A stretch of 64,000 bases of DNA from Paraburkholderia phosphatilytica (GTDB lineage: Bacteria > Pseudomonadota > Gammaproteobacteria > Burkholderiales > Burkholderiaceae). The stretch spans positions 149,340-213,339 of the forward strand of contig NZ_QQOA01000012.1 in NCBI RefSeq assembly GCF_003443895.1, read 5' to 3'. The notes under the pieces are model-generated. The model was not told the DNA's origin. It ran no database searches and was given only the letters and a program-made list of their open reading frames with translations. This document shows positions 16,985 to 26,600 of this stretch, piece by piece. The translations under genes and the position numbers were made by a program. The first letter of the stretch is position 1, and the number at the start of each line of letters is the position of its first letter.

Positions 16985-19738
16985 TCAGTCATCCTTGACA
17001 TCGAGCCGCCGCTTCATCTCCGCAGTGATCCGCTGACGCGTCTTCGCGTAATCGGCCCATGGGTCCCTGCGCAAACCGTCGAGCCGTTCGTGAAGGTTCG
17101 CGAGCGTCCATTGCGCGCCGCCCGTCGTCGCATCGAGCTCGTCCCACGCGAGCGGCACGGAAACGCCGAGCCCCGGCCGCGCGCGCGTCGAGTACGCGGC
17201 CACCGTGCTCGAGCCGCGGTTGTTGCGCAGGTAGTCGACGAAGATGCGGTTGCGGCGGTTCTGCGCGCCCATCTTCGCGGCGAAATGCTTCGGCAGCGTA
17301 TCGGCCATGTGCTGCGCGACGGCCTGCGAGAATGCCTTCACGGCGTCCCAGCCCACATGTTTCGACAGCGGCACAACCACGTGCAGGCCCTTGCCGCCGC
17401 TCGTCTTGCAGAACGACACGAGGCCCAGTTCGTCGAGCAGCGAACGCACAAGCTGCGCGGCCTCGACCATCCGCGCCCAGTCGAGCGACGGGTCCGGGTC
17501 GAGATCGAACACCACGCGATCCGGCTTCTCGATGTTCGACGCCACCGCGTTCCATGTGTGCAGCTCGACGGTGCCCATCTGCGCCGCGCCGATCAGCGCC
17601 TCGACGCTTTCGATCGTGATCAGCGGCGGATGCCCCGGGTCGAGTCCTTCGTGCTGCGTGACGTGCGGAATCGCGAGCTTCGCGCTGTGCTTCTGGAAGA
17701 ACAGCTCGCCGCCGATATCTTCCGGCGCGCGCACGAGCGCAACCGGCCGGTCGCGCAGATGCGGCAGGATCCACTCCGCGACCGATTCGAAGTAGCGCAC
17801 GAGGTCGAGCTTGCGGGTGCCGGTCGACTTGTCGATCACGCGGTCGGGATGCGAGATCCGTACGCCGGCGACTTCGGCGTCGCTGGCGGCGGCGCGCTTC
17901 GAGATGCGCGCGGTAGTGGCTTTCGATGCGTGGTTTGCGGTGCCTGTCGTCACGGTGGCGGCTCCTCGTTTGCGCGACGCGCGGTGCGTTGCGGTGGTTG
18001 TCGTTTCCGTTTTCGCTTTCGTCGATTTCGATGTCGATGTAGTGCGCTCATCGCCTTCCACTGCGTCATGCGCGGCCGGCGTCTCGTGCACGATCTGCTT
18101 CGCGGGCTTGTCGTCGCGCAGGCTGACGAACGCGGCCTGGCGCACGATGCCGTCGGTGGTCCACTCCGCGAACTCGCATTCGGCGACGAGTTCGGGCTTC
18201 ACCCAATGCACCGGCGTGCGGCTGCGTTCGCGCGGCACGCTCGCGAACGGCATCTTCGCGGTTTCGCGCGCGTCGAGTTCGCGCTTCACGGCGCGCAGTT
18301 TCACGGCATCGAAACCGGTGCCGACGCGGCCCGCGTAGCGCAGCTTGCCGTCCTCGTCGTACACGCCGAGCAGCAGCGCGCCGAATGCCGCGCGGCTCCC
18401 CGACGGTTCCGAATAGCCGCCGATCACGAACTCCTGGCGCCGCCTGCACTTGAGCTTGATCCACGCCGGCGAGCGGCCGGACGTGTATAGACTATCTGCG
18501 CGCTTGCCGATGATCCCTTCGAGCTTCATGTCGCACGCGCTTTTCAGCAGTTCGTCGGGCACCTGAGCGAAGTCTTCGGAGAAGCGCAGCGTCTCGCCCG
18601 CCACCGGTTCGAGCAGCGCCTGCAACAGCGCACGGCGCTGCACGAGCGGCACACTGCGTAGGTCGTAGCCATTGAGGTACGGCAGGTCGAACAGATAAAG
18701 CACGATGTCCTGCGTGCTCGACGCATCGAACGCGTTCTGCAGTGCCTGGAAGTCCGGCACGCCGTCCCGGTTCAGTACCACGGCTTCGCCGTCGATCCAC
18801 GCGCTGTCGACGTCGAGCGCATCGAATGCTTCGACCTGGGTTTGAAAGCGCGCGGTCCAGTCGTTGCCGGCGCGCGTGAAGACGTGGGTTGCGCTATTGC
18901 GTCGCTTTGCGCGCGATGCCTTCGCACGATCGATGCGGATCAGCACGCGATAGCCGTCGAACTTGATCTCGTAGCGCCAGTCGCCTGGCGGCGCGGTATC
19001 GACGAGCGTCGCGAGCTGGGGTTTGAAGGTAGCGGGTAACGTTGCCTTCACCGCGCCTTCGATCGTGGACTTTGCCGCTGCGGACTTTGTCACCGATTTC
19101 GCCGCTGATTTTCCAACTACCCCTCGCCTCTTCGGCTTCCCTGCTTCGCCATGATGACGCGCATCGGCCAGCACACTGCCGGGCATCTCCGCGATCACGT
19201 CGAACTCGGTTTCGGGACGCGCGTCATCGTCGCGCTCCTTGATGAGCAGCCACTGCTCCTTGTCGCCGCTGCCGCGCATGTGGCTCTTCACGAGCGCCCA
19301 GCCGCCGTGCAGCTTGTCGCCGTCGAGCGTGAACTTCAGCTTGCCTGCCGCGTACGCCTTGCGCGCAGCGGCGATACCGCCGTGCGGCGCCCATGTGCCG
19401 CGATCCCACACGACCACCGTGCCCGCGCCATAGTTGCCTTCCGGAATCTCGCCTTCGAACGAGCCGTATTCGACCGGATGATCCTCGACGTGCACCGCAA
19501 GCCGCTTGACCGACGGATCGAGGCTCGGACCCTTCGGCACGGCCCACGACAGCAGCGTGCCGTCCAGTTCGAGCCGGAAGTCGTAGTGCAGGCGCCGGGC
19601 ATCGTGCTCCTGGATCACATAGCTGAGCGCTCGCGAGGACGCGCTGCGGCGCGCGCGGGCGCCGCGCGGTTCGGGCCGCGGTTCGGGCGTCCCGCCGAAG
19701 CGCCGCTTCGTCGAGTAGCGTTCCAGTCGGTCGGTCAT
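16985..19738 (-). CDS. ligD: Multifunctional DNA ligase D (phosphoesterase-ligase-polymerase)
   Basis: A 917-residue end-joining enzyme. Domain order is N-terminal 3'-phosphoesterase (about 35-200, with HDARRLHYDFRLELDG and HPVEYGSFEGEIPEGNYG), central ATP-dependent ligase (about 235-555, nucleotidyl Lys259 in YEIKFDGYR, then WIDGEAVV and AWIKLKCRRRQEFVIGG), a Thr/Lys/Ser-rich linker (about 562-618), and C-terminal archaeo-eukaryotic primase-type polymerase (about 625-917, with metal motif DLDPD at 745-749 and TSGGKGLHV). It acts with Ku in non-homologous end joining, filling and sealing double-strand breaks. It lies 107 bp downstream of ku on the same strand. Confidence 0.95.
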   Translation of the reverse strand: MTDRLERYSTKRRFGGTPEPRPEPRGARARRSASSRALSYVIQEHDARRLHYDFRLELDGTLLSWAVPKGPSLDPSVKRLAVHVEDHPVEYGSFEGEIPEGNYGAGTVVVWDRGTWAPHGGIAAARKAYAAGKLKFTLDGDKLHGGWALVKSHMRGSGDKEQWLLIKERDDDARPETEFDVIAEMPGSVLADARHHGEAGKPKRRGVVGKSAAKSVTKSAAAKSTIEGAVKATLPATFKPQLATLVDTAPPGDWRYEIKFDGYRVLIRIDRAKASRAKRRNSATHVFTRAGNDWTARFQTQVEAFDALDVDSAWIDGEAVVLNRDGVPDFQALQNAFDASSTQDIVLYLFDLPYLNGYDLRSVPLVQRRALLQALLEPVAGETLRFSEDFAQVPDELLKSACDMKLEGIIGKRADSLYTSGRSPAWIKLKCRRRQEFVIGGYSEPSGSRAAFGALLLGVYDEDGKLRYAGRVGTGFDAVKLRAVKRELDARETAKMPFASVPRERSRTPVHWVKPELVAECEFAEWTTDGIVRQAAFVSLRDDKPAKQIVHETPAAHDAVEGDERTTSTSKSTKAKTETTTTATHRASRKRGAATVTTGTANHASKATTARISKRAAASDAEVAGVRISHPDRVIDKSTGTRKLDLVRYFESVAEWILPHLRDRPVALVRAPEDIGGELFFQKHSAKLAIPHVTQHEGLDPGHPPLITIESVEALIGAAQMGTVELHTWNAVASNIEKPDRVVFDLDPDPSLDWARMVEAAQLVRSLLDELGLVSFCKTSGGKGLHVVVPLSKHVGWDAVKAFSQAVAQHMADTLPKHFAAKMGAQNRRNRIFVDYLRNNRGSSTVAAYSTRARPGLGVSVPLAWDELDATTGGAQWTLANLHERLDGLRRDPWADYAKTRQRITAEMKRRLDVKDD

Positions 19739-19845
19739 GATCGGTCGGCTCCGTGTTGCTTCCGTTCGCTTCCGCTACGGCTGCATCGCAAGCGTCGCGC
19801 CATGGTTCACGGCACCGGCACTGCGCACGAGCAGTGTGGCAAGCG

Positions 19846-20868
19846 TTACGCGGCGCGTTTGCGTCGCGCGGCAGCCGCGCCTGCGGTCGATGTGCCACGG
19901 GTCGCGCCTTGTTTCGTGCTCGTCGACTTGCGTGCCGCCGTGGCGCTTGCGCTTGCCCTCGCGCGCTTCGTCGCGGGCCGCTTGCGTGCGGTGGTGGTGC
20001 GACCGCTGTCGTCGTCGGTCCCGCGCGCGGTGTCGGCATCCGCTTTGGTTCGTGCAGCGCGACCGCCCTTGCTGTGCCCGAGGCTGCGCTTGAGCAGTTC
20101 CGACAGATCGAGAATGTCCGCCGACGGCCGCGTCTCGCGCGCTTCGCCCGCCCGTTTATCGACCTCCTTCGTTTTGCCCTGCCGCACCTTGCGCTCGACG
20201 AGCGCGACGATGTCGTCGCGGAACGTGTCGTGGTAATCCGCCGGATCCCACGTGTCGGACATGTCATCGATGAGCTTTTTCGCCATCTGCAGTTCGCGCG
20301 GCGCGAGGCCGGCCGCTTTCGCGCCCTCGGCGGGCAGCTTCAATTCGTCGTACGAACGCACTTCCGCGACCCAGCGCAGCGTATTGAGCGCGAGCACCGG
20401 ACCAACCGGAATCAGCATCGCCAGATGCTGCCGGTTATGCATCACGACGCTCGCCACGCCCACCTTGCCCGAGTCCCTCAGCGCTTCGCGCAAGAGCGCA
20501 TAGACCTTCTCGCCCTTGCGGTCCGGCGCGAGGTAGTACGGCGTGTCGAGATAGAGAAACGGAATGTCGGCGCCGTCGACGAACGCGATGATGTCGACGG
20601 TCTGTGTGGACTCGGGATTCGCGGCGCGGATCTCGTCGTCCGTCAGGATCACGTAGTGCTCCTTTTCGTACTCGAAACCGCGCACGATCTGGTCGCGCGA
20701 CACTTCCTTGCCGGTGCGCTTGTTGATCTGCCGGTAGCCGATCGGATCGTTGCTGCGTTTGTCGAGCAGATTGAAGCCGACGCGCTCCGACTGCGTCGCC
20801 GGATAGAGCTGCACCGGCACGTGTACGAGGCCGAAGCTGATCGCGCCTTTCCAGATCATGTGTGCCAT
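19846..20868 (-). CDS. ku: Non-homologous end-joining protein Ku
   Basis: A 340-residue DNA-end-binding protein. The Ku core starts at MAHMIWKGAISFGLVHVPVQ and continues with GFEYEKEHYVILTDDEI and VADPYYLAP-like residues (PYYLAPDRKGEKVYALLREA). It forms a ring on DNA ends and recruits LigD. After the core, residues about 255-340 form a long Lys/Arg/Ala/Thr-rich basic tail, typical of extended bacterial Ku and thought to aid DNA threading. The ATG at 20868 has GGGAG upstream; the frame extends to 20979 without family character. ku and ligD are co-oriented and probably co-transcribed. Confidence 0.94.
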   Translation of the reverse strand: MAHMIWKGAISFGLVHVPVQLYPATQSERVGFNLLDKRSNDPIGYRQINKRTGKEVSRDQIVRGFEYEKEHYVILTDDEIRAANPESTQTVDIIAFVDGADIPFLYLDTPYYLAPDRKGEKVYALLREALRDSGKVGVASVVMHNRQHLAMLIPVGPVLALNTLRWVAEVRSYDELKLPAEGAKAAGLAPRELQMAKKLIDDMSDTWDPADYHDTFRDDIVALVERKVRQGKTKEVDKRAGEARETRPSADILDLSELLKRSLGHSKGGRAARTKADADTARGTDDDSGRTTTARKRPATKRARASASATAARKSTSTKQGATRGTSTAGAAAARRKRAA

Positions 20869-21029
20869 CGCGCGCTCCCAGAAGATGGAATTGATGGCGA
20901 AGCATTGGACGTGCCAATGAACAGGGCCATCGGCGATGGACGCGGCGTGCGTCGCGGCAACACATGGGTTCAATCGCACGTGCTGTAAGTCTTGCTTTAC
21001 CGGAGCAAAAACTTACGTCGTACGCGTTG

Positions 21030-22262
21030 CTACGCGCGCGCGACCGGCACCGCCGCGAAGCCGCGGAAACGCGCGCGACCGCCGCGAGTCGGCGTGCCGC
21101 TCACTCGATATCCCGGAAAGCGCCGCACGAACCGGCCGATCGCTACCCGCGCTTCGAGCCGCGCGAGCGACAACCCCGCGCATTGGTGAATGCCGAATGC
21201 GAACGCGAGGTGCCGGTTCGGATCGCGACGAATATCGAACCGGTCCGGGTCCGCGAACTGCGCGGGATCGCGGTTCGCCGCGCCGATGCACAACGTGACC
21301 GGTGTGCCGCGCGCAACTTCGACACCGCCGATCTGCGTGTCGGCCATCGTCATCCGGTTGCCGAGCTGGTTCGAACTCTCGAAGCGCAGACATTCCTCCA
21401 CCGCGGTCCCGATCAGTTCGGGCTCGCGCAACAGCGCCGCGCGTTCGTCGGGCCATTCGGACAACGTCACGAGGCCGTTGCCGATCAGGTTGGTCGTCGT
21501 CTCATGCCCCGCGTTCAGGATGAAGATGCAGTTCTGCAGCAACTCCGCTTCGGACAATTGCTCGCCGCCCTCGCCCGCGATCAGCCGCGTCAGCACATCG
21601 TGCTGCGGATCGCCGGGCGCGCGACGGCGTTGCGCGACGAGCCCCTGCAGGTACGCGACGAAATCGCGCACTGCGTCGTTGCCGCGCTGCAGTTGCGCTT
21701 CGGTCGGCACCGGCTCGAGCGCGCCGAGTATCGCCAGCGACCAGTCGCGCAGCGCTCCGCGCTCGTCATGCGGCACCGCCAGCAGATTGCCGATGATCTC
21801 GACCGGAATCGCGGCCGCGAAATCGCCGATCAGATCCAGTTCGCCGCGCGTCTCCGCGCGGTCGAGCAATCCGTCGACGAGGCGCACCAGATCCGGCTCC
21901 ATCGCCGCGATCGCACGCGCCGTCAGCGCGCCGGCAATCAATCTGCGCACCCGCGTGTGCAGCGGCGGATCGTTGAACACGAGGCTCGTGGTGTGATGCT
22001 CGTAGAGCGGCGAGTCGCCATACTTCGGCCGGAACTCGACCTTCTTGTCGGAGCTGAAGAGCTTCGGGTCGCGGTAGACCGCCTGCACGTCGGCATAGCG
22101 CGTCAGAAACAGCGAGCCGTCGGGCATCCGCTTCACGGGCTCGTGCGCGCGCAGCGCCCGGTAGAGCGGATAGGGATCGGCATAGAAACCGGGCGTCAGA
22201 TGCCGCAGGTCGAAGCTGGCCGCGAGTGCGCGGTCGTCGACGATGGCGGTAGCCGGGGTCAT
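21030..22262 (-). CDS. Cytochrome P450
   Basis: A 410-residue soluble bacterial P450. The oxygen-activation helix reads AGHETTTN (251-258), the K-helix ExxR is E290-x-x-R293 (EECLRF), and the heme-binding loop FAFGIHQCAG gives the axial ligand Cys361. There is no membrane anchor and no fused reductase; no ferredoxin gene is nearby, so electrons must come from elsewhere. The family is CYP107-like by eye and the substrate is unknown. The ATG at 22262 has GGAG upstream. The gene lies upstream of ku on the same strand (161-bp gap) and is divergent from serB. Confidence 0.9.
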   Translation of the reverse strand: MTPATAIVDDRALAASFDLRHLTPGFYADPYPLYRALRAHEPVKRMPDGSLFLTRYADVQAVYRDPKLFSSDKKVEFRPKYGDSPLYEHHTTSLVFNDPPLHTRVRRLIAGALTARAIAAMEPDLVRLVDGLLDRAETRGELDLIGDFAAAIPVEIIGNLLAVPHDERGALRDWSLAILGALEPVPTEAQLQRGNDAVRDFVAYLQGLVAQRRRAPGDPQHDVLTRLIAGEGGEQLSEAELLQNCIFILNAGHETTTNLIGNGLVTLSEWPDERAALLREPELIGTAVEECLRFESSNQLGNRMTMADTQIGGVEVARGTPVTLCIGAANRDPAQFADPDRFDIRRDPNRHLAFAFGIHQCAGLSLARLEARVAIGRFVRRFPGYRVSGTPTRGGRARFRGFAAVPVARA

Positions 22263-22459
22263 GATTGTCTCCGTCGTTCCGGTCTTCACGCGAATGCGTC
22301 CATGTGGACCACGGCCCGTAAAACGGCCAGGCTCGCAGTGCCGAACCGTTACAATAGCGGGATTTTCCGCCGTCCGCGGCAGCACTGCCCGTTTCCTTAA
22401 CCGCCTCAACTCGCCGTTTCACCTCGCCGCCCCCGGCTATCGTGCCCACTCACGCCGTC

Positions 22460-23299
22460 ATGAATCTCGTCATCCAGAGTCCCGCGCCGCTCGCCGACGC
22501 GCATCACAAGCCGCTCGCGGCGCTCGCGCGGGGCAGCCGCGTCACCGCGATCGACGCGAACGCGATCCGCATCGACGATGCGCAACCCGCGCAACGTGGC
22601 GATCTCGAGGTGTACTGCTCGACGCACGACCTGGACTATGCGTTCGTCGCGCCGGGCAAGCGGCTGTCGGACTTCGGTCTCGTCGCGATGGACATGGACT
22701 CGACGCTGATCACGATCGAATGCATCGACGAGATCGCGGACTTCTGCGGACTCAAGGCGGAGGTCGCGGCGATTACCGAAGCGGCGATGCGCGGTGAGAT
22801 CAAGGACTTCAACGAGAGCCTGACGCGTCGCGTCGCGCTGCTCGCAGGGCTCGATGCGAACGCGCTCGAACGTGTGTACGAGGAGCGCCTGAAGCTGTCG
22901 CCGGGCGCGGAGCAGATGCTGGCCGGCGCGAAAGCGGCCGGCCTGAAAACGCTGCTGGTGTCGGGCGGCTTCACGTTTTTCACGGAGAAGCTGAAGGCGC
23001 GCCTCGGGCTCGACTTCACGCGCGCGAACGCGCTCGAAATCGTCGACGGGAAGCTCACGGGCAAGGTGGTGGGCGAGATCGTCAACGCGGACGTGAAAGC
23101 GCACACGCTGCTGGAAACCTGCGCGACGCTCGGCATCGAGCCTTCACGTGCAATCGCGCTGGGCGACGGGTCGAACGACCTGAAGATGATGGCGGAAGCC
23201 GGACTCTCGGTCGCGTTCCGCGCGAAGCCGGTGGTGCGCGAAGCGGCCAGCGTGGCGTTCAACCATGTTGGGCTGGATGGGTTGTTGCGGTTGTTTTGA
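22460..23299 (+). CDS. serB: Phosphoserine phosphatase
   Basis: A 279-residue HAD-superfamily enzyme that dephosphorylates phosphoserine in the last step of serine biosynthesis. The HAD nucleophile motif is VAMDMDSTLI (Asp78 nucleophile, Asp80 acid/base), the substrate-specific cap has ECIDEIADFCGLK, motif II is LLVSGGFTFF, and motif IV is ALGDGSNDLKMM. The ATG at 22460 matches the expected N-terminus (MNLVIQS); a GTG at 22442 would add six residues. The N-terminal regulatory part is shorter than in the E. coli enzyme. Confidence 0.93.
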   Translation: MNLVIQSPAPLADAHHKPLAALARGSRVTAIDANAIRIDDAQPAQRGDLEVYCSTHDLDYAFVAPGKRLSDFGLVAMDMDSTLITIECIDEIADFCGLKAEVAAITEAAMRGEIKDFNESLTRRVALLAGLDANALERVYEERLKLSPGAEQMLAGAKAAGLKTLLVSGGFTFFTEKLKARLGLDFTRANALEIVDGKLTGKVVGEIVNADVKAHTLLETCATLGIEPSRAIALGDGSNDLKMMAEAGLSVAFRAKPVVREAASVAFNHVGLDGLLRLF

Positions 23300-23319
23300 C
23301 CGGCGGTCGACATCGAACA

Positions 23320-23474
23320 GCACCGGTCAGCGTGTTGATCTTGTCTTTGTGCAGGAACAGACCGGCCATGACAAACACCGGGGTTGGGCCGGTATCACTG
23401 TCGTGCCGGATTGCACCGAGGCAACCAGACTCGTCGATGTAACACAAATGCAGATTTCCACCCCGTAAACGCAA
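23320..23474 (-). pseudogene. Remnant of a DUF3800 protein (N-terminal piece only)
   Basis: On the minus strand from an ATG at 23474 the frame reads LHLCYIDESGCLGAI and then PVFVMAGLFLHKDKI, which is the hallmark N-terminus of DUF3800 proteins (catalytic-looking D-E-S motif). Similarity stops after about 50 residues near the serB end and the rest of a normal protein of over 200 residues is missing. Just upstream (23475-23500) is a hairpin with arms CTAGGGCCACC and GGTGACCCTAG, one mismatch and a CGAA loop. Base composition is lower in GC than the neighbours. DUF3800 genes are common on mobile elements, so this is probably the scar of a lost insertion. The rest of 23300-23659 holds nothing else I can support. 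Confidence 0.55.
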
Positions 23475-23659
23475 CTAGGGCCACCCGAAGGTGACCCTAG
23501 GATTTGCCGCCACAAGCTTTCGCCAGGTACGGCCCAATGAGTAACGGAGCTATGTTGCCACACGCGGCCAGAGGCGCGATCGATCTTGACCGATTTTTAC
23601 CTTTTTCCTTTCATCCGCCACCGCGCTTGCCCGAGAAAATGATGCGCGCTGCATCGCGC

Positions 23660-24478
23660 TCACACCGCTTCCGCCATCCGCCGTTTCTCGGCTCGCTGCA
23701 TGAACTGGTTGGCGAAGATCACACCGATCGTCACCACCGTGATGAACAGCGTCGCGAGCGCATTCATCTCCGGATTCAGTCCCAGCCGCACCCGTGAAAA
23801 CACGACGAGCGGCAACGTGGTGGAGCCAGGACCCGACAGGAACGCCGACAGCACCAGATCGTCGATCGACAGCGTGAACGACAGCAGCCACCCAGCCACC
23901 AGCGCCTGCGAAATCAGCGGCAGCGTGATCGCGAAGAACACCCGCAGCGGCGTCGCGCCGAGATCGAGCGCGGCCTCTTCCAGCGACGGATGCAGCTCGC
24001 GCACCCGCGACTGCACGATGATCGCGACATACGAGATGCACAGCATCACGTGGCCAATCCAGATCGTGAACACGCCGCGCCCCGCCGGCCAGCCGAGCCA
24101 CTTGCCCATTTCGATGAAGAGCAGCAGCAGCGAGATACCCTGGATCACCTCCGGAATCACGAGCGGCGCGTTGATCATGCCGGTGTACAGGGTGAAGCCC
24201 CGAAAGCGCCCCATGCGCGCAAGCACGAAGCCCGCCCACGTGCCGATCACGACCGACGCGAACGCGGTCATCAGGCCGATGCGCAGCGACAGCCACGCGG
24301 CCGTGATCAGCTCGTCGTCGTGCGCGAGCGCCACGTACCACTTCGTCGAGAATTGCGTCCACACGGTCACAAGCTGCGACTCGTTGAACGAGTAGACGAT
24401 CAGGCTCACGATCGGGATGTACAGGAACAGGAAGCCCAGCCCGAGCGCGATGCACTGGAGAATGCGATTCGGCTTCAT
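23660..24478 (-). CDS. potI: Putrescine/polyamine ABC transporter permease
   Basis: A 272-residue inner-membrane permease with about six transmembrane helices. It begins MKPNRILQCIALGLGFLFLY, contains the family-typical YSFNESQL, and carries the EAA coupling loop (LEEAALDLGATPLRVFFAIT). It pairs with PotH to form the translocation channel of a spermidine/putrescine-type importer. Its ATG overlaps the potH stop by 4 bp (ATGA). The same frame stays open far upstream through potH, but that part is only antiphase reading. It is the last gene of potFGHI. Confidence 0.93.
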   Translation of the reverse strand: MKPNRILQCIALGLGFLFLYIPIVSLIVYSFNESQLVTVWTQFSTKWYVALAHDDELITAAWLSLRIGLMTAFASVVIGTWAGFVLARMGRFRGFTLYTGMINAPLVIPEVIQGISLLLLFIEMGKWLGWPAGRGVFTIWIGHVMLCISYVAIIVQSRVRELHPSLEEAALDLGATPLRVFFAITLPLISQALVAGWLLSFTLSIDDLVLSAFLSGPGSTTLPLVVFSRVRLGLNPEMNALATLFITVVTIGVIFANQFMQRAEKRRMAEAV

Positions 24479-25407
24479 CGCTTGCCCTCCTCCAGCTCCT
24501 TCGCCTGCGCGTGCTGGAACAGCGCCATCGGTACGAGCAGCAGCAGCACCATCGCGCACGTCACGGCCGAGGCCATCGGCCAGTCGGCGTTGTCGAAAAA
24601 CTCGTTCCACATGACGCGGCCGATCATCAGCGTGTCCGCGCCGCCGAGCAGTTCCGGAATCACGTACTCGCCCACCGCCGGAATGAACACCAGCAGACAG
24701 CCCGCAATGATGCCGTTCTTCGACAGCGGCAGCGTGATCTGCAGGAACGCCTTCCACGGCTTCGCGCCGAGGTCGTACGCGGCTTCGAGCAGTGTCAGGT
24801 CCATCTTCACGAGGTGAGCGTAGAGCGGCATCACGAGAAACGGCAGGTACGAATACACCATGCCGATGTAGACCGCCGTGTTCGTGTGATACAGCTCGAT
24901 CGGCGTATGGATCAGCCCGACCGACATCAGGAAATTGTTCAGGAGCCCGTTGTTCTTCAGGATGCCGATCCACGCGTACACGCGGATCAGGAACGACGTC
25001 CAGAACGGCAGCATCACCGCCATCATCAGGATGTTGCGCGTGGCCGGATTCGAGCGCGCGATGTAGTACGCCATCGGATAGCCGATCAGCAGACACAGCA
25101 ACGTCGAGATCGCCGCGACGATCACCGAGTTGATATACGTCGCGATGTACAGGCTATCTGTGACGAGAAATGCGTAGTGGCCGAGATCGAGCGCGATGTT
25201 CAGCACGCCGTCCTTGAACGACGTCAGCTCGGTGTACGGCGGCACGCCGAGCTGCAGGTCGGCGAAGCTGATCTTCAGTACCAGCAGGAACGGCACGAGG
25301 AAGAACAGCACGAGCCAGACGAACGGCCCGGCCACCACCGCGGTGCGCCCCGTCAGGTTGAAACGACGCACCGGCCACTGCCAGAAGGCGGTCAGCGTGC
25401 GCTTCAT
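24475..25407 (-). CDS. potH: Putrescine/polyamine ABC transporter permease
   Basis: A 310-residue inner-membrane permease, partner of PotI. It has a cytosolic N-terminus, a first helix at AGPFVWLVLFFLVPFLLVLKIS, about six helices in all, and the coupling loop LLEAAYDLGAKPWKAFLQIT. SSM-typical residues FWTSFLIRVYAWIGILKNNG match PotH/PotB proteins. The start overlaps the potG stop by 4 bp and its own stop overlaps potI by 4 bp, so translation of potGHI is coupled. Confidence 0.93.
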   Translation of the reverse strand: MKRTLTAFWQWPVRRFNLTGRTAVVAGPFVWLVLFFLVPFLLVLKISFADLQLGVPPYTELTSFKDGVLNIALDLGHYAFLVTDSLYIATYINSVIVAAISTLLCLLIGYPMAYYIARSNPATRNILMMAVMLPFWTSFLIRVYAWIGILKNNGLLNNFLMSVGLIHTPIELYHTNTAVYIGMVYSYLPFLVMPLYAHLVKMDLTLLEAAYDLGAKPWKAFLQITLPLSKNGIIAGCLLVFIPAVGEYVIPELLGGADTLMIGRVMWNEFFDNADWPMASAVTCAMVLLLLVPMALFQHAQAKELEEGKR

Positions 25408-26576
25408 GACGTCAGCACCACGCCGGCCGAGGCGCTCCAGCGCACGTACACTTCGTCGCCCCAGCCGGGCGAATCGATCTCGGACAGCGCGAGGCTCGTC
25501 ACGTTCGCGATCACGATCTTCCCGGAGTCGAGCTTCACGTGGTACAGCGAGTAGCCGCCCATGTATGCGACGTTCGTCACGACGCCGTGCCCCCAGTTGA
25601 ACGCACCTTCGGGCGGCTTGCGGGTCAGCGCGATGCGCTCCGGACGCACCGAGATCGTGACCGGCATGCCGAGCGGGCCCGTAATGCCGTGGCTCACGTA
25701 GAGCCGCACGGAAAGATCCGTCGTCTCGACGAACACGTGGTCCGGCTCATCTTCCACCACGTGGCCGTCGAACAGGTTGGTCGAGCCGATGAATTCGGCC
25801 GAGAAGCGGCTGTTCGGAAACTCGTAGACTTCGTTCGGCGTGCCGAGCTGGATGATCTCGCCTTCGCTCATCACCGCGAGCCGCGAGGCCATCGTCATCG
25901 CCTCTTCCTGATCGTGCGTGACCATCATGCAGGTCACGCCGACCTTGTCGAGAATGTTGACGAGTTCGATCTGCGTGCGCTGGCGGATCTGTTTATCCAG
26001 CGCGGACATCGGTTCGTCGAGCAGCAGCAGCTTCGGCCGCTTGACGAGCGAACGCGCGAGCGCGACGCGCTGCTGCTGGCCACCCGACAGCTGATGCGGT
26101 TTGCGCTTCGCGAAGCGGCCCATCTGCACGAGTTCGAGCGCGGCCTGCACGCGGTCTTTCAGCTCAGCCTTCGCGACGCCTTCCTGCTTCAGCCCGAACG
26201 CGACGTTCGACTCCACCGTCATGTGCGGAAAGAGCGCGTACGACTGGAACATCATGTTGACCGGGCGACGGTACGGCGGCATCGCGGCGAGGTCTTCGCC
26301 GTCGATCAGGATCTTGCCCGACGTGATCGATTCGAGGCCCGCCGCCATCCGCAGCAGGGTCGACTTGCCGCAGCCGGAACTGCCGAGCAGCGCGAACAGC
26401 TCGCCCTTTTTGACGGAGAGGGATACGCCTTTCACCGCGAACGTCTCGCCGAACTTCTTCACGACGTCGACGATCTGCACGAAGCTGTCCGCCGCGGACA
26501 GCGCGGCCTCTTTACCCTGGGCGCCCTGGAGCGACACACCGGTCCCCGCCGGCACGCCCGTGTGCTCACTACTCAT
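25404..26576 (-). CDS. potG: Polyamine ABC transporter ATP-binding protein
   Basis: A 390-residue ATPase. Walker A is LGSSGCGKST, the Q-loop follows in MMFQSYALFPHM, the signature is LSGGQQQRVALARSL, Walker B is LLLLDEPMSALD and the H-loop lies in MMVTHDQEEA. A C-terminal TOBE domain (about 290-390) follows. This is the PotG/PotA architecture. The ATG at 26576 was chosen; the frame stays open to 26621 but that stretch contains the upstream terminator. An intrinsic terminator lies between potF and this gene, so expression probably depends on partial read-through. Confidence 0.92.
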   Translation of the reverse strand: MSSEHTGVPAGTGVSLQGAQGKEAALSAADSFVQIVDVVKKFGETFAVKGVSLSVKKGELFALLGSSGCGKSTLLRMAAGLESITSGKILIDGEDLAAMPPYRRPVNMMFQSYALFPHMTVESNVAFGLKQEGVAKAELKDRVQAALELVQMGRFAKRKPHQLSGGQQQRVALARSLVKRPKLLLLDEPMSALDKQIRQRTQIELVNILDKVGVTCMMVTHDQEEAMTMASRLAVMSEGEIIQLGTPNEVYEFPNSRFSAEFIGSTNLFDGHVVEDEPDHVFVETTDLSVRLYVSHGITGPLGMPVTISVRPERIALTRKPPEGAFNWGHGVVTNVAYMGGYSLYHVKLDSGKIVIANVTSLALSEIDSPGWGDEVYVRWSASAGVVLTS

Positions 26577-26600
26577 GATCTGCTGCGTCTCTCTGCTTTG

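Noticed and set aside
20964..22400. 478-residue plus-strand frame opposite the P450 gene
   Set aside because: The minus strand carries all P450 motifs; the plus frame has no recognisable domain.
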